Shown here: positions 34,852-45,700 of the stretch, in pieces | How the letters are laid out: every line of letters begins with the position of its first letter | Numbering within the stretch: position 1 is the stretch's first letter | NCBI RefSeq assembly: GCF_025567365.1 | Contig: NZ_JAOQJG010000001.1 | Coordinates: forward strand, 186,001-250,000 | Length of the DNA: 64,000 nucleotides | From: Anaerostipes amylophilus | GTDB lineage: Bacteria; Bacillota; Clostridia; Lachnospirales; Lachnospiraceae | Direction of reading: 5' to 3' | The notes under the pieces: model-generated | Seen by the model: only the letters and a program-made list of their open reading frames with translations | What the model was told of the DNA's origin: nothing | Databases searched by the model: none | Program-made: the position numbers and the translations under genes

Positions 34852-36963
34852 TTACTTGTCAGCAAGTACTTTTTCCTGTACGTTCTTTGGTACTGGTTCG
34901 TATTTTTCAAAGAACATAGAGTAGTTACCACGTCCCTGAGTTCTAGAACGTAAGTCTGTAGAATATCCGAACATTTCAGATAATGGAACGAATGCACGAA
35001 CCATCTTACCGCTTGCGATATCATCCATACCTTCGATACGTCCACGACGAGAGTTGATATCTCCGATAACGTCTCCCATGTATTCTTCAGGCATTGTAAC
35101 TTCGACTCTCATGATTGGCTCAAGCAGGATAGCTCCAGCTTTCTGCATAGCCTCTTTAAATGCCATAGATCCGGCAATGTGGAAGGCCATTTCACTAGAA
35201 TCGACATCATGGTAAGATCCATCATATACTGTAGCTTTAACACCAAGTACTGGGAATCCTCCTAAGATACCAGACTGAGCTGCTTCTTCGATACCTTCTC
35301 CAACTGCTGGGATATATTCTTTAGGAATAGATCCACCAACAACTGTAGATTCGAATTTGAACAGTTCTTCTCCATTGGCATCCATTGGCTCAAAGTGAAC
35401 TTTACAGTGACCATACTGACCACGACCACCAGACTGTTTAGCATATTTGCTGTCAACGTCAACGGCTTTTGTAAATGTTTCTTTGTATGCTACCTGAGGA
35501 GCACCAACGTTAGCTTCTACTTTGAATTCACGAAGCAGACGGTCAACGATGATTTCCAGATGAAGTTCACCCATTCCGGAAATGATTGTCTGTCCTGTTT
35601 CATGATCTGTATGAGCTCTGAATGTAGGATCTTCTTCAGCAAGCTTAGCAAGTGCTTCAGCCATTTTACCCTGATCACCTTTAGTTTTAGGTTCGATCGC
35701 TACGTCGATAACTGGTTCTGGGAATTCCATGGATTCCAGAATTACAGGATGCTGTTCATCACAGATTGTATCACCAGTTGTTGTAGATTTGAAACCTACT
35801 GCAGCTGCGATATCTCCTGAATATACAACATCTAACTCTTCACGCTTGTTAGCATGCATCTGTAAGATACGTCCAACACGCTCTTTTTTGTTCTTTGTTG
35901 CATTTAATACATAAGATCCAGATTTGCATGTTCCAGAGTAAACACGGAAGAATGCAAGTTTTCCTACGAATGGGTCTGTCATGATCTTAAATGCTAAAGC
36001 TGAGAATGGTTCATCATCAGATGAATGTCTTTCAACTTCGTTACCATCTTCATCGACACCTTTGATAGCTGGGATGTCTGTTGGAGCTGGCATAAATTCG
36101 ATAATAGCATCCAGTAATTTCTGAACACCTTTATTTCTATATGCTGTACCACAGCATACTGGAACTGCTTTACATTCGCATGTTCCTTTTCTTAATGCAG
36201 CTTTTAAATCATCAACACTTGGTTCTTCACCTTCAAGATACTGCATCATCAGATCGTCGTCTAATTCACAGATCTTTTCGATCAATTCTGTGTGATAAAG
36301 TTCTGCTTCTTCTTTCATATCTTCTGGGATTTCAACGATAGAGATGTCTTCACCTTTCTCATCATTGTAGATGTAGGCTTCCATCTCGAATAAGTCGATG
36401 ATTCCTTTGAAGTCGTCTTCTTTACCGATAGGTAACTGAAGTACTGCTACGTTAGCTCCCAGACGATCTTTCATCTGATCAACTGCTCCGTAGAAGTTAG
36501 CACCTAAGATATCCATCTTATTGATGAATGCCATTCTAGGTACGTTATAAGTATCAGCCTGTCTCCATACGTTTTCAGACTGAGGCTCTACTCCACCTTT
36601 TGCACAGAAGACTGCTACTGCACCATCAAGTACACGCAGAGAACGTTCTACTTCAACTGTGAAGTCAACGTGCCCTGGAGTATCAATGATATTGATACGA
36701 TGCTCTAAAGCACCTTTTTTAGGCTTGCAATGATCCTGCAGTGTCCAATGACATGTTGTAGCCGCAGAAGTGATTGTGATACCTCTTTCCTGTTCCTGCT
36801 CCATCCAGTCCATAGTAGCAGTACCATCATGAGTATCACCGATTTTATAGTTTACACCAGTGTAATAAAGGATACGCTCTGTTGTTGTTGTTTTACCAGC
36901 ATCAATATGAGCCATGATTCCGATATTTCTGGTTCTCTCTAATGGATATTCTCTTCCAGCCAA
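34852..36963 (-). CDS. fusA: Elongation factor G
   Basis: The 703-residue translocase GTPase begins MAGREYPLERTRNIGIMAHIDAGKTTTTERIL. GHVDF in the G3 region and NKMD (G4) follow, with domains IV and V ending GYSTDLRSRTQGRGNYSMFF. Length and motifs match housekeeping EF-G. It is in the str operon between rpsG and tuf. Confidence 0.99.
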   Translation of the reverse strand: MAGREYPLERTRNIGIMAHIDAGKTTTTERILYYTGVNYKIGDTHDGTATMDWMEQEQERGITITSAATTCHWTLQDHCKPKKGALEHRINIIDTPGHVDFTVEVERSLRVLDGAVAVFCAKGGVEPQSENVWRQADTYNVPRMAFINKMDILGANFYGAVDQMKDRLGANVAVLQLPIGKEDDFKGIIDLFEMEAYIYNDEKGEDISIVEIPEDMKEEAELYHTELIEKICELDDDLMMQYLEGEEPSVDDLKAALRKGTCECKAVPVCCGTAYRNKGVQKLLDAIIEFMPAPTDIPAIKGVDEDGNEVERHSSDDEPFSALAFKIMTDPFVGKLAFFRVYSGTCKSGSYVLNATKNKKERVGRILQMHANKREELDVVYSGDIAAAVGFKSTTTGDTICDEQHPVILESMEFPEPVIDVAIEPKTKGDQGKMAEALAKLAEEDPTFRAHTDHETGQTIISGMGELHLEIIVDRLLREFKVEANVGAPQVAYKETFTKAVDVDSKYAKQSGGRGQYGHCKVHFEPMDANGEELFKFESTVVGGSIPKEYIPAVGEGIEEAAQSGILGGFPVLGVKATVYDGSYHDVDSSEMAFHIAGSMAFKEAMQKAGAILLEPIMRVEVTMPEEYMGDVIGDINSRRGRIEGMDDIASGKMVRAFVPLSEMFGYSTDLRSRTQGRGNYSMFFEKYEPVPKNVQEKVLADK

Positions 36964-37031
36964 GATTTTTTCCTCCTATAAGTTTTAACATAGAAGCATG
37001 TCTGGCAAGACGCCAGAACAGATTCTTGAAA

Positions 37032-37502
37032 TTAGAATCTGTAATGTGCGAATGCTTTGTTTGCTTCTGCCATCTTGTGCATATCTTCTTTTTTCTTTAC
37101 AGATGCTCCTGTATTGTTGGAAGCGTCAAGAAGTTCTTTTGCAAGACGTTCTTCCATTGTTCTTTCTCCTCTTTTACGTGAGAAAGTTGTGATCCAACGA
37201 AGCGCTAATGCCTGTCTTCTGTCTGGTCTAACGTCGATAGGCACCTGATATGTTGCTCCACCGATACGTCTAGCTTTTACTTCAAGAACTGGCATGATGT
37301 TGTTCATAGCTTCTTCGAATACTTCTAAAGCTGGTTTTCCAGCTTCTTCTTCGATACGGGCAAATGCTCCGTATACGATTTTCTGAGCAACTCCTTTTTT
37401 ACCATCTAACATAATGTTGTTGATTAATTTTGTCACAACCTTATTGTTGTAAATAGGATCTGCTAATACGTCTCTTTTCGCAATATGTCCTTTACGTGGC
37501 AC
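37032..37502 (-). CDS. rpsG: 30S ribosomal protein S7
   Basis: The 156-residue protein starts at a GTG (37502) after AAGGAGGGAAGAACC and reads PRKGHIAKRDVLADPIYNNK, the normal S7 N-terminus. It contains RRIGGATYQVPIDVRPDRRQ and WITTFSRKRGERTM. An ATG 42 bases upstream would give a non-homologous extension. A hairpin TCTGGC/GCCAGA lies in the gap to fusA (around 36998-37014). Confidence 0.98.
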   Translation of the reverse strand: MPRKGHIAKRDVLADPIYNNKVVTKLINNIMLDGKKGVAQKIVYGAFARIEEEAGKPALEVFEEAMNNIMPVLEVKARRIGGATYQVPIDVRPDRRQALALRWITTFSRKRGERTMEERLAKELLDASNNTGASVKKKEDMHKMAEANKAFAHYRF

Positions 37503-37673
37503 GGTTCTTCCCTCCTTAATAATCATTAATTCATCGGTACTCATACTTAATTATTGCATGTTCGTGCAGGACTTTTATATCTCCTGTAACCTTTGTAGGA
37601 AACAATAAAGTTCCGGCACAACTATACAAGGTAGCGTTTATATCACGCTGCTTTGTACCAATTTAGTTTTGTT

Positions 37674-38090
37674 TTATTTTTTCTTAGGTCTTTTAGCTCC
37701 ATATTTGGAACGAGCCTGCATTCTGTTAGCTACACCTGCTGTATCAAGTGTACCTCTAACGATATGGTAACGAGTACCTGGTAAGTCCTTAACACGACCA
37801 CCACGAATCAGAACAACACTATGTTCCTGTAAGTTATGTCCTTCACCTGGGATATAACTTGTTACTTCGATTCCGTTAGAAAGACGAACTCTGGCGATTT
37901 TACGTAAAGCAGAGTTAGGCTTTTTAGGAGTTGCAGTTTTAACAGCTGTACATACACCTCTCTTCTGTGGTGAGCTTGTGTCTGTAGCTTTCTTCTTTAA
38001 AGAGTTAAATCCTTTCTGAAGTGCTGGTGCTGTAGATTTCTTTACAGATGTTTTTCTCCCTTTTCTAACTAATTGGTTAAAAGTTGGCAT
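37674..38090 (-). CDS. rpsL: 30S ribosomal protein S12
   Basis: The 138-residue decoding-centre protein starts MPTFNQLVRKGRKTSVKKST, with KKPNSALRKIARVRLSNGIE and GGRVKDLPGTRYHIVRGTLD. The two classical streptomycin-resistance lysines are present in PKKPNS and GGRVKDLP. The GGAGGTG site is 7 bases before the ATG. It is the first gene of the str operon. Confidence 0.99.
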   Translation of the reverse strand: MPTFNQLVRKGRKTSVKKSTAPALQKGFNSLKKKATDTSSPQKRGVCTAVKTATPKKPNSALRKIARVRLSNGIEVTSYIPGEGHNLQEHSVVLIRGGRVKDLPGTRYHIVRGTLDTAGVANRMQARSKYGAKRPKKK

Positions 38091-38192
38091 TGATTTCACC
38101 TCCATACATGTTTTCTACTGTGGTTACTTAAATTCACCTTGTGACTATACATGCACTTCTTGGTTTTGCTCCCCAAAAAGGCATGCTAGGCT

Positions 38193-38221
38193 ATTATAAA
38201 ATGCCTGCATGCCTTTGTCAA
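38193..38221 (-). promoter_or_regulatory. Perfect consensus promoter of the rpsL-rpsG-fusA-tuf operon
   Basis: TTGACA (38216-38221) and TATAAT (38193-38198) are exactly 17 bases apart on the minus strand, about 100 bases before rpsL. A palindrome AAAGGCATGC/GCATGCCTTT (38178-38187, 38207-38216) brackets the -10 box. Confidence 0.85.
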
Positions 38222-38569
38222 GACCTTTTCCCAAGATTTTTATTAATTTCTATATATTTTTATCTTTTTGGAAATCTCATTCTATGGATCTTATTCGAAA
38301 TCTTTCTTTATCTGGCTGTCTCAGAAATGCTTTCTCGTCACATCTCTGATATCGATTCTGACAGCTTTTCTTGTGATTTCTTTTCTTGATCTCAACGTTT
38401 TGATTCTCTTATCTTATGGCTTCTTTACGCCATTTTTCAATATATAAAAATCAATTCTTTATTCTTGAAAAAATATTCAGTTGATAAGTTCCTTTTCTTT
38501 GTTAATAAGTTACATCTTGTTTCAATCCACAATTAATAATTTCTTGAATACGTTATTAGTTACAAATTG

Positions 38570-38957
38570 TTTTTAAATGCTCCACCGGTCAGCTGATTGA
38601 ATGTTGATCTCCTTTTTTGAATCTTTCTTGTTTGGATTTCTCTTCTCTGGAAATCTTTCTTGTTTGGATTCTTTTTCTTTGATCATTCTTTTAATCTTAT
38701 TTTAAATAATAAGATCTTTTCCATTCTCTCTATCCTTTGTATTGCTTTATGAGGTTGACTCCTTTACCGTTCTATCCGCTTCTAGGACTCTTAGGTTCTC
38801 TCCCGAGATCATAATATCCTGTTGAGTCAGTCTCATGTTTCCCAATTATCTTAATACTTCCGATCCATCAGCTGCCGGTTTTAAAGGTCTTTCCGTTAGC
38901 CTTATGGAGCAACTTGGGCGATTCTCCTTTCTTTTAAAACTTATCTTTCATTTGTTG
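38570..38957 (-). ncRNA. Candidate long structured RNA between rpoC and rpsL
   Basis: This stretch has no protein gene but its own perfect promoter. Its two ends are complementary: ACCGGCAGCTGAT at the 5' side (38867-38879) pairs with ATCAGCTGACCGGT (38584-38597), 13 bp with one bulge, across 269 bases. Just outside it, TGCTCC (38906-38911) pairs with GGAGCA (38578-38583). Inside, TGACTC/GAGTCA (38824-38829 with 38756-38761) gives another helix. The central sequence (38750-38930) is purine-rich and less AT-biased than its surroundings. The 3' end is not defined; no clear T-tailed hairpin follows. It may be a free RNA or a long leader of the str operon. I do not recognise the class with certainty; raiA-type RNA should be tested. 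Confidence 0.5.
38620..38670 (-). repeat. 19-base direct repeat in the rpoC-rpsL gap
   Basis: AATCTTTCTTGTTTGGATT occurs at 38620-38638 and again at 38652-38670 (plus-strand reading). It lies inside the candidate structured RNA, on its 3' side. Confidence 0.9.
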
Positions 38958-38962
38958 ATTTT

Positions 38963-38991
38963 ATTATATCAATATCTGCTTATTTTGTCAA
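38963..38991 (-). promoter_or_regulatory. Perfect consensus promoter of the candidate RNA
   Basis: TTGACA (38986-38991) and TATAAT (38963-38968) are separated by 17 bases on the minus strand. Transcription would start near 38956, over 860 bases before rpsL. Confidence 0.85.
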
Positions 38992-39078
38992 TTAAATAGT
39001 TTTTTCAGATTTCTTAAGAACTTTACATACAATAAACAGATTATATTTCGCTATATTATATTCTAAATTTTCCCAAAA

Positions 39079-39122
39079 GAAAAGCCAACAGATAAAGTTC
39101 TAAACTTATACCTGTCGGCCTT
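39079..39122 (-). terminator. Terminator of rpoBC
   Basis: GCCGACAG and CTGTTGGC pair (one wobble), with the inner AAGTT/AACTT closing a 3-base loop. TTTTCTTTT follows on the minus strand, about 25 bases after the rpoC stop. Confidence 0.8.
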
Positions 39123-39145
39123 ATTTCTTATTTTATAAAATCAGA

Positions 39146-42100
39146 TTACTCTTCGATCTCGAAATCTGCATCATCAAAATCAATCTCATCACCGATTGTG
39201 AAATCGTCTTCGTCTGTGCTGATCTTGACATCTCTGTAACGTCTCATACCCGTTCCGGCTGGGATCAGTTTACCAAGGATTACGTTTTCTTTTAATCCTA
39301 CTAATGGATCGACTTTACCTTTGATCGCTGCATCTGTCAGAACTTTTGTTGTTTCCTGGAAAGAAGCTGCTGATAAGAAGGAATCTGTTGCCAGAGATGC
39401 TTTTGTGATACCAAGCATGATCTGTTCTGCTGTTGCAGTCTGAAGACCCTGTTCTTCCATCTCTTTGTTCTTCTTCTCAAGTTCTAATACATCAACCATT
39501 GCTCCTGGTAAGTATCCTGTATCTCCACCGTCTTCGATACGAACTTTCTTAAGCATCTGACGTACGATAACCTCAACGTGCTTGTCGTTGATATCTACAC
39601 CCTGTAAGCGGTATACTCTCTGTACTTCACGGATCATGTAATCCTGTACTGCACGGATTCCCTTGATTCTTAATAAATCGTGAGGGTTGATAGAACCTTC
39701 TGTAAGTTCATCTCCGGCTTCAAGGATCTGTCCTTCCTGTACTTTCAGACGAGATCCGTAAGGGATCAGATATGTCTTCACATCACCAGTTTCTCTGTTT
39801 GTGATGATGACTTCACGTTTCTTCTTCGTATCTTTTAACTGCACTTCTCCACCAAATTCTGCGATGATCGCAAGTCCTTTTGGTTTACGTGCTTCAAATA
39901 ACTCTTCGACACGAGGAAGACCCTGTGTGATATCATCACCGGCTACTCCACCAGCATGGAATGTTCTCATTGTAAGCTGTGTACCTGGCTCACCGATTGA
40001 CTGTGCTGCGATGATTCCGACAGCTTCACCAACCTGTACAGCCTGACCAGTTGCCATGTTGGATCCGTAACATTTTGCACAAGCTCCAACTCCGGATTTA
40101 CATGTTAACATCGTACGGATCTTAACTTTTGTGTATCCTGCATCACAAACGGCTTTCGCACGTTTTGGTGTGATCATGTGGTTTGCTTTTACAAGAACTT
40201 CTCCTGTTTCTGGGTGTACAAGCTCTTCTGCTGCATATCTTCCTGTGATACGTTCTTCTAAGCTTTCAATAACTTCCTGTCCATCCATGAATGCTTCTAC
40301 ATACATTCCTGGAATTTCTTCTCCAGTACCTTCACAGCAATCCTGTTCACGGATGATCAGATCCTGTGATACGTCTACCAGACGACGTGTTAAGTATCCT
40401 GAATCGGCTGTACGAAGGGCTGTATCAGACAGACCTTTACGAGCACCATGTGCTGAAATAAAGTATTCCAGTACGTCAAGACCTTCACGGAAGTTAGACT
40501 TGATTGGTAATTCAATTGTACGTCCTGATGTATCGGCCATCAGTCCACGCATACCTGCTAACTGTTTGATCTGCTGGTTAGAACCACGGGCTCCGGAATC
40601 GGCCATCATGAAGATGTTGTTTAATCGGTCTAATCCGCTGATCAGTTTATCTGTTAAAACGTCATCGGCATCGAACCATGTCTTAACAACAGCTTTATAA
40701 CGCTCTTCTTCAGTCATCAGACCACGTTTATACTGTTCTGTGATAAATTCTACCTGTTTCTGTGCATCTCCTAAGATCTGAGGTTTCTCAGGTGGCACTG
40801 TCATATCAGAAATGGATACTGTTAAAGCTCCTCTTGTAGAGAATTTGTATCCGATTGCTTTAATATCATCTAAGACTTCTGCAGTCTTTGTTGCTCCATG
40901 AATATTGATACATCTGTCAAGGATCTGTTTTAACTGTTTCTTTCCTACATGGAAATCAATCTCATATGCTAAGGCATTTTCTGGTTTGCTTCTGTCTACA
41001 AATCCTAAATCCTGTAAGATGATCTCATTAAACAGGATACGTCCAAGTGTACAATCTACGATCTGGGAAATAGGATTTCCATCTTTGTCCACACCTGTAC
41101 GTCTTACTTTGATCTTAGAATGAAGTGTGATTACTTTATTTTCATAAGCTAAGTATGCTTCGTTCTCAGATTTGAAGTATTTACCTTCACCTTTGTCTCC
41201 ATCTTTCTCTAATGTCAGATAGTAGATACCAAGTACCATATCCTGAGAAGGAACAGCTACTGGACCACCATCAGATGGTTTTAACAGGTTGTTTGGTGAT
41301 AACAGAAGGAATCTACACTCTGCCTGTGCTTCCACAGATAATGGAAGATGGACAGCCATCTGGTCACCGTCGAAGTCGGCATTATACGCTGTACATACCA
41401 ATGGGTGCAGACGAATCGCTTTACCCTCTACCAGGATAGGCTCGAATGCCTGAATTCCCAGTCTATGCAGTGTCGGTGCACGGTTTAACATAACAGGATG
41501 TTCTTTAATGACGTCTTCTAAGACATCCCATACTTCTGGCTGAAGTTTTTCAACCATTTTCTTAGCTGATTTAATGTTGTGAGCTAATTTACGCTCTACT
41601 AATTCTTTCATAACGAATGGCTTGAATAATTCGATCGCCATTTCTTTTGGAAGACCACACTGATAAATCTTTAAGTCTGGTCCTACTACGATAACGGAAC
41701 GTCCAGAATAGTCTACACGTTTTCCTAACAGGTTCTGACGGAAACGTCCCTGTTTACCTTTTAACATATCTGATAATGATTTTAATGCACGGTTTCCTGG
41801 TCCTGTGACTGGACGTCCACGTCTACCATTATCGATCAGGGCATCAACTGCTTCCTGTAACATTCTCTTTTCGTTTCTTACGATGATATCTGGAGCTCCA
41901 AGCTCTAATAATCTCTTCAGACGGTTATTTCTGTTAATGATACGTCTGTAAAGGTCATTTAAGTCAGATGTGGCAAAACGTCCACCATCTAACTGCACCA
42001 TTGGACGGATATCTGGTGGAATAACTGGAACTGCATCCAGGATCATCCATTCTGGTTTGTTGTCTGAGTTTAAAAATGCCTCTACAACTTCCAGTCTCTT

Positions 42101-42745
42101 AACGATTCTGGCTCTCTTCTGACCTGTAGCAGTTTTGAATTCATCCTGTAAGGATTTTGCTTCTGCCTCAAGATCAATGGCCTGAAGCAGTTCTTTCACT
42201 GCTTCAGCACCCATTCCTACGCGGAATGTATCTCCGTATTTTTCATACGCTTCTCTATATTCTTTTTCTGTTAATACTTGTTTATATGCAAGATCTGTAT
42301 CTCCAGCATCTAAAACGATATAGCATGCGAAATATAAAACCTTTTCCAGTGTTCTTGGTGAAATATCAAGAATCAGACCCATACGGCTAGGAATTCCTTT
42401 GAAATACCAGATATGGGATACTGGAGCTGCTAATTCGATATGTCCCATTCTCTCACGACGGACACTTGCTTTTGTTACTTCAACACCGCATCGGTCGCAG
42501 ACAACACCTTTATAGCGAACTTTTTTGTACTTTCCGCAGTGACACTCCCAGTCCTTTGTAGGCCCGAAGATCTTCTCGCAGAAAAGCCCATCTTTTTCAG
42601 GTTTTAATGTTCGATAGTTGATCGTCTCAGGTTTCTTTACTTCTCCTCTAGACCACTCACGGATCTTTTCTGGGGAAGCCAACCCGATTTTAATTGCATC
42701 AAATGAAATTTTATTGCTTTGATATTCATTGCTTGATTCCATCAT
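39146..42745 (-). CDS. rpoC: RNA polymerase subunit beta'
   Basis: The 1199-residue subunit has the zinc-binding motif near 70 (CHCGKYKKVRYKGVVCDRCG), the catalytic NADFDGDQMAVHLPLS, and the late zinc site CKSGVGACAKCYG. The start MMESSNEYQSN follows GGAAGGAG by 9 bases. It lies 33 bases after rpoB in the same operon. The acidic C-terminus (DFDDADFEIEE) is usual for Lachnospiraceae. Confidence 0.99.
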   Translation of the reverse strand: MMESSNEYQSNKISFDAIKIGLASPEKIREWSRGEVKKPETINYRTLKPEKDGLFCEKIFGPTKDWECHCGKYKKVRYKGVVCDRCGVEVTKASVRRERMGHIELAAPVSHIWYFKGIPSRMGLILDISPRTLEKVLYFACYIVLDAGDTDLAYKQVLTEKEYREAYEKYGDTFRVGMGAEAVKELLQAIDLEAEAKSLQDEFKTATGQKRARIVKRLEVVEAFLNSDNKPEWMILDAVPVIPPDIRPMVQLDGGRFATSDLNDLYRRIINRNNRLKRLLELGAPDIIVRNEKRMLQEAVDALIDNGRRGRPVTGPGNRALKSLSDMLKGKQGRFRQNLLGKRVDYSGRSVIVVGPDLKIYQCGLPKEMAIELFKPFVMKELVERKLAHNIKSAKKMVEKLQPEVWDVLEDVIKEHPVMLNRAPTLHRLGIQAFEPILVEGKAIRLHPLVCTAYNADFDGDQMAVHLPLSVEAQAECRFLLLSPNNLLKPSDGGPVAVPSQDMVLGIYYLTLEKDGDKGEGKYFKSENEAYLAYENKVITLHSKIKVRRTGVDKDGNPISQIVDCTLGRILFNEIILQDLGFVDRSKPENALAYEIDFHVGKKQLKQILDRCINIHGATKTAEVLDDIKAIGYKFSTRGALTVSISDMTVPPEKPQILGDAQKQVEFITEQYKRGLMTEEERYKAVVKTWFDADDVLTDKLISGLDRLNNIFMMADSGARGSNQQIKQLAGMRGLMADTSGRTIELPIKSNFREGLDVLEYFISAHGARKGLSDTALRTADSGYLTRRLVDVSQDLIIREQDCCEGTGEEIPGMYVEAFMDGQEVIESLEERITGRYAAEELVHPETGEVLVKANHMITPKRAKAVCDAGYTKVKIRTMLTCKSGVGACAKCYGSNMATGQAVQVGEAVGIIAAQSIGEPGTQLTMRTFHAGGVAGDDITQGLPRVEELFEARKPKGLAIIAEFGGEVQLKDTKKKREVIITNRETGDVKTYLIPYGSRLKVQEGQILEAGDELTEGSINPHDLLRIKGIRAVQDYMIREVQRVYRLQGVDINDKHVEVIVRQMLKKVRIEDGGDTGYLPGAMVDVLELEKKNKEMEEQGLQTATAEQIMLGITKASLATDSFLSAASFQETTKVLTDAAIKGKVDPLVGLKENVILGKLIPAGTGMRRYRDVKISTDEDDFTIGDEIDFDDADFEIEE

Positions 42746-42778
42746 TTAAGGCTGCTCCTTCCTAAATTGCTCGCCAAT

Positions 42779-45700
42779 CTACATGATTGTGTTATCTTCA
42801 CCTTCTGATAAGTCTCCGTGTTTATATCCTAAAGCACCGAGTTCAGATTCGCTTTCTTCATAATTATTGAAGACTCCGTCTCCTTCGATCATTGGTGCAA
42901 GATCCTGATCAGCATCTCCACCATCAATATCTTCTCTTAACTCAACTTCCTGTGCATTTTCATCAAGGATCTTAACATCTAGGGCAAGTGACTGGAATTC
43001 TTTTAATAATACTTTGAAAGATTCCGGAACACCTGGTTCAGGGATGTTATCACCTTTGATGATCGCTTCATAAGCTTTCACACGTCCAACAACGTCATCA
43101 GATTTGAATGTCAGGATTTCCTGAAGTGTATATGCTGCACCATAAGCTTCCAGTGCCCATACCTCCATCTCTCCAAAACGCTGTCCACCGAACTGAGCTT
43201 TACCACCCAGTGGCTGCTGAGTTACTAATGAGTAAGGACCAGTAGAACGTGCATGGATCTTATCGTCTACCAGATGATGCAGTTTTAGGTAATGCATGAA
43301 TCCGATTGTTACAGGGCTGTCAAATTCTTCTCCTGTACGACCGTCTCTTAATCTTACTTTACCAGTTGTATCGATTGGTACGCCTTTCCATTCTTTTCTG
43401 TGGTCTCTGTTTTCGTATAAATAATCCATTACATCATCGTTAACTTTATCACGCCATTTTGCGTCAAATTCTTCCCATGATGTATTGGCATAATCATTTG
43501 CCATTCTTAATGTATCTGCGATATCGTTCTCATCTGCACCGTTGAATACTGGTGTAGCAACATTAAATCCAAGAACTTTTGCTGCTAAGGACAGATGGAT
43601 CTCTAACACCTGTCCGATATTCATACGTGAAGGCACACCTAATGGGTTCAGCACGATATCTAACGGACGTCCGTTTGGTAAGTATGGCATATCTTCTACT
43701 GGCAGAATACGGGAAATTACACCCTTATTACCATGTCGACCAGCCATCTTATCTCCTACAGAAATCTTTCTCTTCTGAGCAATGTATACACGAACGCTCT
43801 TGTTTACTCCAGGAGGAAGTTCGTCTCCATTCTCTCTTGTGAAGATCTTAGTATCCATAACAACTCCGTAAGCACCATGTGGAACTCTTAAGGATGTATC
43901 ACGGACTTCTCTAGCTTTCTCACCGAAGATCGCACGTAACAGTCTTTCTTCAGCTGTTAATTCTGTTTCTCCCTTAGGAGTAACTTTTCCTACCAGGATA
44001 TCACCGGCACGTACTTCTGCACCAATACGGATGATACCATTGTCATCTAAGTCTTTTAATACATCTTCACTTAATCCAGCAAGATCTCTTGTGATCTCTT
44101 CCTGACCAAGTTTTGTATCTCTTGCTTCTGCTTCATATTCTTCGATATGAACAGATGTATAAACATCATCCTGTACAAGACGTTCACTTAACAGTACCGC
44201 ATCCTCGTAGTTATATCCTTCCCATGTCATGAAACCGATCAATGGGTTCTTACCAAGAGCCATCTCTCCATTGCATGTTGAAGCACCATCTGCTAAGATG
44301 TCTCCTTTTTCTACTCTGTCCCCTACAAATACGATTGGGCGCTGGTTCATACAGTTACCCTGGTTGCTTCGTGCAAACTTGATAACATTGTATTCATCTC
44401 TCTGTCCGTCATCATTACGAACTACGATCTTTGTACTTGTAGATCTTTCTACAACTCCGCCATTTCTTGCTGTAATGCAGACTCCAGAGTCATATGCTGC
44501 CTTGGCTTCCATACCTGTTCCGACAACTGGTGCTTCTGTAGAAAGAAGTGGTACCGCCTGACGCTGCATGTTAGATCCCATCAGCGCACGGTTGGCATCA
44601 TCGTTCTCCAGGAAAGGAATCATGGATGTAGCTACTGAGAATACCATCTTTGGAGATACGTCCATTAAGTCAAGGTTTACTTTATCAAATTCGGATGTTT
44701 CTTCACGGAAACGTCCAGATACGTGAGCATTTACGAAATGTCCATCTTCATCGACTGGTTCGTTCGCCTGTGCTACTACATAATTATCTTCTTCATCAGC
44801 TGTTAAATAAACAACTTTATCTGTAACAACTGGATTCTCAGGATCTGTTTTATCCAGTACACGATATGGAGCTTCGATAAATCCATATTCATTGATTCTT
44901 GCATAAGTAGCAAGAGAGTTGATCAGACCGATGTTAGGTCCTTCAGGTGTCTCAATCGGACACATTCTTCCGTAATGTGTATAATGTACGTCACGGACTT
45001 CGAATCCGGCACGATCACGAGACAGACCACCTGGTCCTAATGCAGATAAACGTCTCTTATGTGTTAACTCAGATAATGGGTTGTTGTGATCCATGAACTG
45101 AGATAACTGAGAACTTCCGAAGAATTCTTTCACTGCAGCTGTTACTGGTTTGATATTGATCAGTGACTGTGGTGAAATAGATTCAATATCCTGAGTTGTC
45201 ATTCTTTCACGAACAACTCTCTCTAATCTTGAAAGGCCAATACGATACTGGTTCTGAAGCAGTTCACCAACGGCACGGATACGACGATTACCTAAGTGGT
45301 CGATATCATCATCATGTCCAATTCCATACTCTAAATGGATATTGTAGTTGATAGATGCTAAAATATCTTCTTTTGTGATATGTTTTGGAATTAATTCATG
45401 AATGTTCTTCTTCAGAGCTTCTTTTAATTCTTCTCCTTCATATCCTTCCTCTAAGATCTTCTCTAATACAGGATAGAATACATCTTCATGAACTCCGATC
45501 TCTTCTGGGTTGAAATCCACATATTCAGCAAGATTTACTTCCATGTTAGAAAGTACTTTTGTAGCACCTTCTTCTGTCTGGATCATAACACTTGCTACTG
45601 CTGCATTCTGAATCTTATCTGCAAGTTTCATGTCTACATTCGTTCCAGCTTCCGCTAAAACTTCTCCAGTTGTTGGATCTAAGACATCTTCTGCTAAGAT

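Noticed and set aside
38178..38216. GGCATGC inverted repeat read as an attenuator or terminator before rpsL
   Set aside because: One arm lies upstream of the expected transcription start, inside the promoter spacer, so it cannot fold in the mRNA from that promoter.
38141..38389. 82-codon open frame on the plus strand in the rpoC-rpsL gap
   Set aside because: It is opposite to a consensus promoter and the leader of rpsL, has no ribosome site, and its translation is low-complexity hydrophobic with no family resemblance.
40131..40700. 189-codon open frame antisense to rpoC
   Set aside because: It is the shadow of the highly conserved rpoC coding frame; no ribosome site or known product.
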